In this document: one piece after another, positions 4,464-6,015 of the stretch
Layout of the letters: each line of letters begins with the position of its first letter
Numbering within the stretch: position 1 is the first letter of the stretch
Origin: Gemmatimonadaceae bacterium
GTDB lineage: Bacteria > Gemmatimonadota > Gemmatimonadetes > Gemmatimonadales > Gemmatimonadaceae
Assembly (NCBI GenBank): GCA_013816695.1
Contig: JACDDZ010000111.1
Coordinates: forward strand, 1 to 6,015
Direction: 5' to 3'
DNA: 6,015 nt
The notes under the pieces: generated by a model
The model's database searches: none
Told to the model about the DNA's origin: nothing
What the model saw: only the letters and a program-made list of their open reading frames with translations
Position numbers and translations under genes: made by a program

Positions 4464-6015
4464 CCGCCAAGCAGAACCCAAGTCTGAGTTCGCCGCAAAT
4501 TCCCTGGCTACCTGGGCTGCGCGAGCGATGGTTTGGGATGTTGGATCCATATCGGCTTCCTCGAGGATGTCGAGAATTGCCGCGGCTTCAGAGCTGATGC
4601 GCGTAAGGGTTCGAAATTCCTCGGGCGCCGGCGTTACTGTCCTGAGCGAGGCAATACGTGGAGCAAGCTTCCAGGTGATCTCGGCCATCTTGTACGAGAG
4701 CTCAAACTGTTTTGTGAGACCGGCGGGTGAAATCGTCGCGCGCGGATCCATCTTGAGCGTGAGCGGCTGACTGTAAGTCCGCCCGTTGACTGTCAGACGC
4801 ACTGTGTACTCTCCGGGCAGTGCAGCCGGCCCCAGTGGATCCAGCGGAGTGTCCATGTAAACCGCCGAGATCGGGTATGACTGCCCTACCCCGCCCGCAA
4901 GTGGCCAGTGAAGATCCCATACAAAAGTGTGCGCGCCGGCGGAGTTAGAGAGTTTCTGAGGGGGACGCATCCAGTAGGAAGGCAGCTGCGGCGGAATGGA
5001 TGATTTCCCTATTGAATCAGTGCTGCTGTATTTCCGGACGAGCAGCCCGGCGCGATCCAGGATTTCCAGAGTGACCGGCGAGCTCACATCGCGCGAGAGG
5101 TAGTACCGGATGATCGCACCGTCCGGCGGGTTCTTTCCTGCCGGCTCCTCCGGCGGAAGCGGAGTATCGGTGTTTTTATTGCGACGGAACCGATACTGCA
5201 TGCGTGGCTTGAACAGAGTGACATCGGTGTTTGCGGTGGCGGTATTCAGCTGACGCAGGGGTGAGATGTCGTCCAGAATCCAGAACGATCGTCCGTGGGT
5301 TCCTACGACGAGATCGGTTTCATGCACGACCAGATCGCGAATCGCGGTGGCGGGCATGTTGTTCCGCAGCGACTGCCAGTTCTCACCGTCATCCAGCGAG
5401 AAATACACGGCGTTTTCGGTACCGGCGAAAAGCAGTCCCTTTCTTACCGGATCTTCCCGCACAGCATCAACGACGTCGCCTGCGGGAATTCCGCGAACGA
5501 TCTCCGTCCATGTCGCGCCGGCATCATGTGTTCTATAGATGTGCGGGCGCAGGTCGTCGAGCCGGAGCCGGTTGATAGCAGCGTATGCTGTGTTGTCATC
5601 GAAGTGTGACGCTGTCATTAGCGACACCTTGCTCCATGGCGTGAGCTGCGGCGGTGTCACGTTCTTCCATATCTTCCCCCCGTCGCGGGTAAGATGGATC
5701 AATCCGTCTTCGGTGCCCGCCCAGATTGTGTTCACGTTCTTGAATGAGGGCGCGATGGTGTAGACGACGCCGCCGTGCTTTCCCTTTTCTGGATCGATCG
5801 CTGCGTAAATGCCCATAGTTGCAGGCAGCTCGTACGATTCGCGCGTGAGATCGGGACTGATCACATCCCATCCGTCGCCACCCGTCCGCGTCCGGAAAAT
5901 GAAATTCGTTCCGAAGTAGAGCGTCCTGGGATCTACAGGCGAAAAGATTACCGGCAGCGTGCGAACCATGCGCACCTTGCCCGAGCGAATCGGCTCGGGC
6001 GAAATGTTCTGCACT
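4443..6015 (-). CDS. Asp-box (BNR/VPS10-like) beta-propeller protein, C-terminal part (5' end outside window)
   Basis: This is the C-terminal part, about 523 residues, of a large protein of the sortilin/VPS10-like beta-propeller group, often labelled glycosyl hydrolase or BNR-repeat protein. Full-length members are about 1000 residues and normally secreted; the signal peptide would be off the window. Numbering from the GTG at 6014, Asp-box-like turns occur at RTRTGGDGW (41-49), LTRDGGKIW (108-116), RTHDAGATW (161-169) and FSLDDGENW (205-213). The propeller closes with VVGTHGRSFWILDD (236-249). A beta-rich region follows (about 265-425, including GEYTVRLTVNGRTYSQPL at 401-418), then a helical tail (about 430-510). 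Asp boxes are structural, so no hydrolase activity can be claimed. The last residues AGKTSF and the stop are encoded by palindrome copy B, and RWA by its conserved flank, so the natural C-terminus was probably replaced. GTG 6014 is not a supported start; the frame continues past the edge. Confidence 0.85.
   Translation of the reverse strand, partial: VQNISPEPIRSGKVRMVRTLPVIFSPVDPRTLYFGTNFIFRTRTGGDGWDVISPDLTRESYELPATMGIYAAIDPEKGKHGGVVYTIAPSFKNVNTIWAGTEDGLIHLTRDGGKIWKNVTPPQLTPWSKVSLMTASHFDDNTAYAAINRLRLDDLRPHIYRTHDAGATWTEIVRGIPAGDVVDAVREDPVRKGLLFAGTENAVYFSLDDGENWQSLRNNMPATAIRDLVVHETDLVVGTHGRSFWILDDISPLRQLNTATANTDVTLFKPRMQYRFRRNKNTDTPLPPEEPAGKNPPDGAIIRYYLSRDVSSPVTLEILDRAGLLVRKYSSTDSIGKSSIPPQLPSYWMRPPQKLSNSAGAHTFVWDLHWPLAGGVGQSYPISAVYMDTPLDPLGPAALPGEYTVRLTVNGRTYSQPLTLKMDPRATISPAGLTKQFELSYKMAEITWKLAPRIASLRTVTPAPEEFRTLTRISSEAAAILDILEEADMDPTSQTIARAAQVAREFAANSDLGSAWRAGKTSF

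Noticed and set aside
4314..4472. CAAGC on both sides of palindrome copy B (4314-4318 and 4468-4472) as a 5-bp target-site duplication.
   Set aside because: The right-hand flank is largely conserved next to copy A too (CGCCAGGC against CGCCAAGC), so it looks like part of the element. Copy A shows no matching duplication.
4443..6015. Naming the beta-propeller protein a sialidase or glycosidase.
   Set aside because: Asp boxes are structural turns shared by many propellers. No catalytic Arg triad or acid/base residues can be assigned in this fragment.
1..6015. A defence island, prophage, CRISPR array, toxin-antitoxin pair or new enzymatic system.
   Set aside because: All long coding regions are assigned to housekeeping or regulatory families. 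There are no spaced direct repeats, integrase, transposase, nuclease-helicase or small overlapping toxin pairs.

Overview
The window holds two gene blocks that converge, plus the 3' part of a third gene, in DNA of fairly high GC. The closest fit I can offer is a Gemmatimonadota- or Acidobacteriota-like environmental bacterium. This is an inference from three things: a large Asp-box beta-propeller gene, the unusual GlmU-like protein with an NTP_transf_4-type N-terminal domain, and the tight gene packing. There is no rRNA or other marker to confirm it.

Bases 1-2738 (+ strand) carry three tightly packed genes that read as one operon. They are the 3' part of a mannose-1-phosphate guanylyltransferase (ManC-like), a GlmU-like sugar nucleotidyltransferase/left-handed beta-helix protein, and a YycJ/WalJ-like metallo-beta-lactamase-fold hydrolase. 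The first pair overlaps by 4 bp and the second is separated by 1 bp. The first two point to sugar-nucleotide supply for envelope polysaccharide. The role of the hydrolase is not clear from context.

Bases 2912-4253 (- strand) carry a compact three-gene operon: an ArsR-type repressor, an AHSA1/SRPBCC-domain protein and a PhnB-like VOC protein. They are translationally coupled by ATGA and TAATG junctions. Upstream of arsR is a strong-looking promoter (TTGACA, 17 nt, TAGTAT). It overlaps two palindromic 22-bp sites whose centres lie 16 bp apart, a layout expected for autorepression.

Bases 4443-6015 (- strand) are the C-terminal 524 codons or so of a large secreted-type Asp-box/VPS10-like beta-propeller protein. 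Its N-terminus lies beyond the window.

The most unusual feature is a pair of long imperfect palindromes of about 140-148 bp (2757-2904 and 4324-4463). Each has 60-61-bp arms around a 20-26-nt centre. They are direct copies of each other, with arms about 93% identical, and they bracket the arsR operon exactly. The second copy also supplies the last codons and the stop codon of the beta-propeller gene. They look like a dispersed MITE- or REP-like palindromic repeat family. I saw no CRISPR array, tRNA, rRNA, transposase or phage gene.
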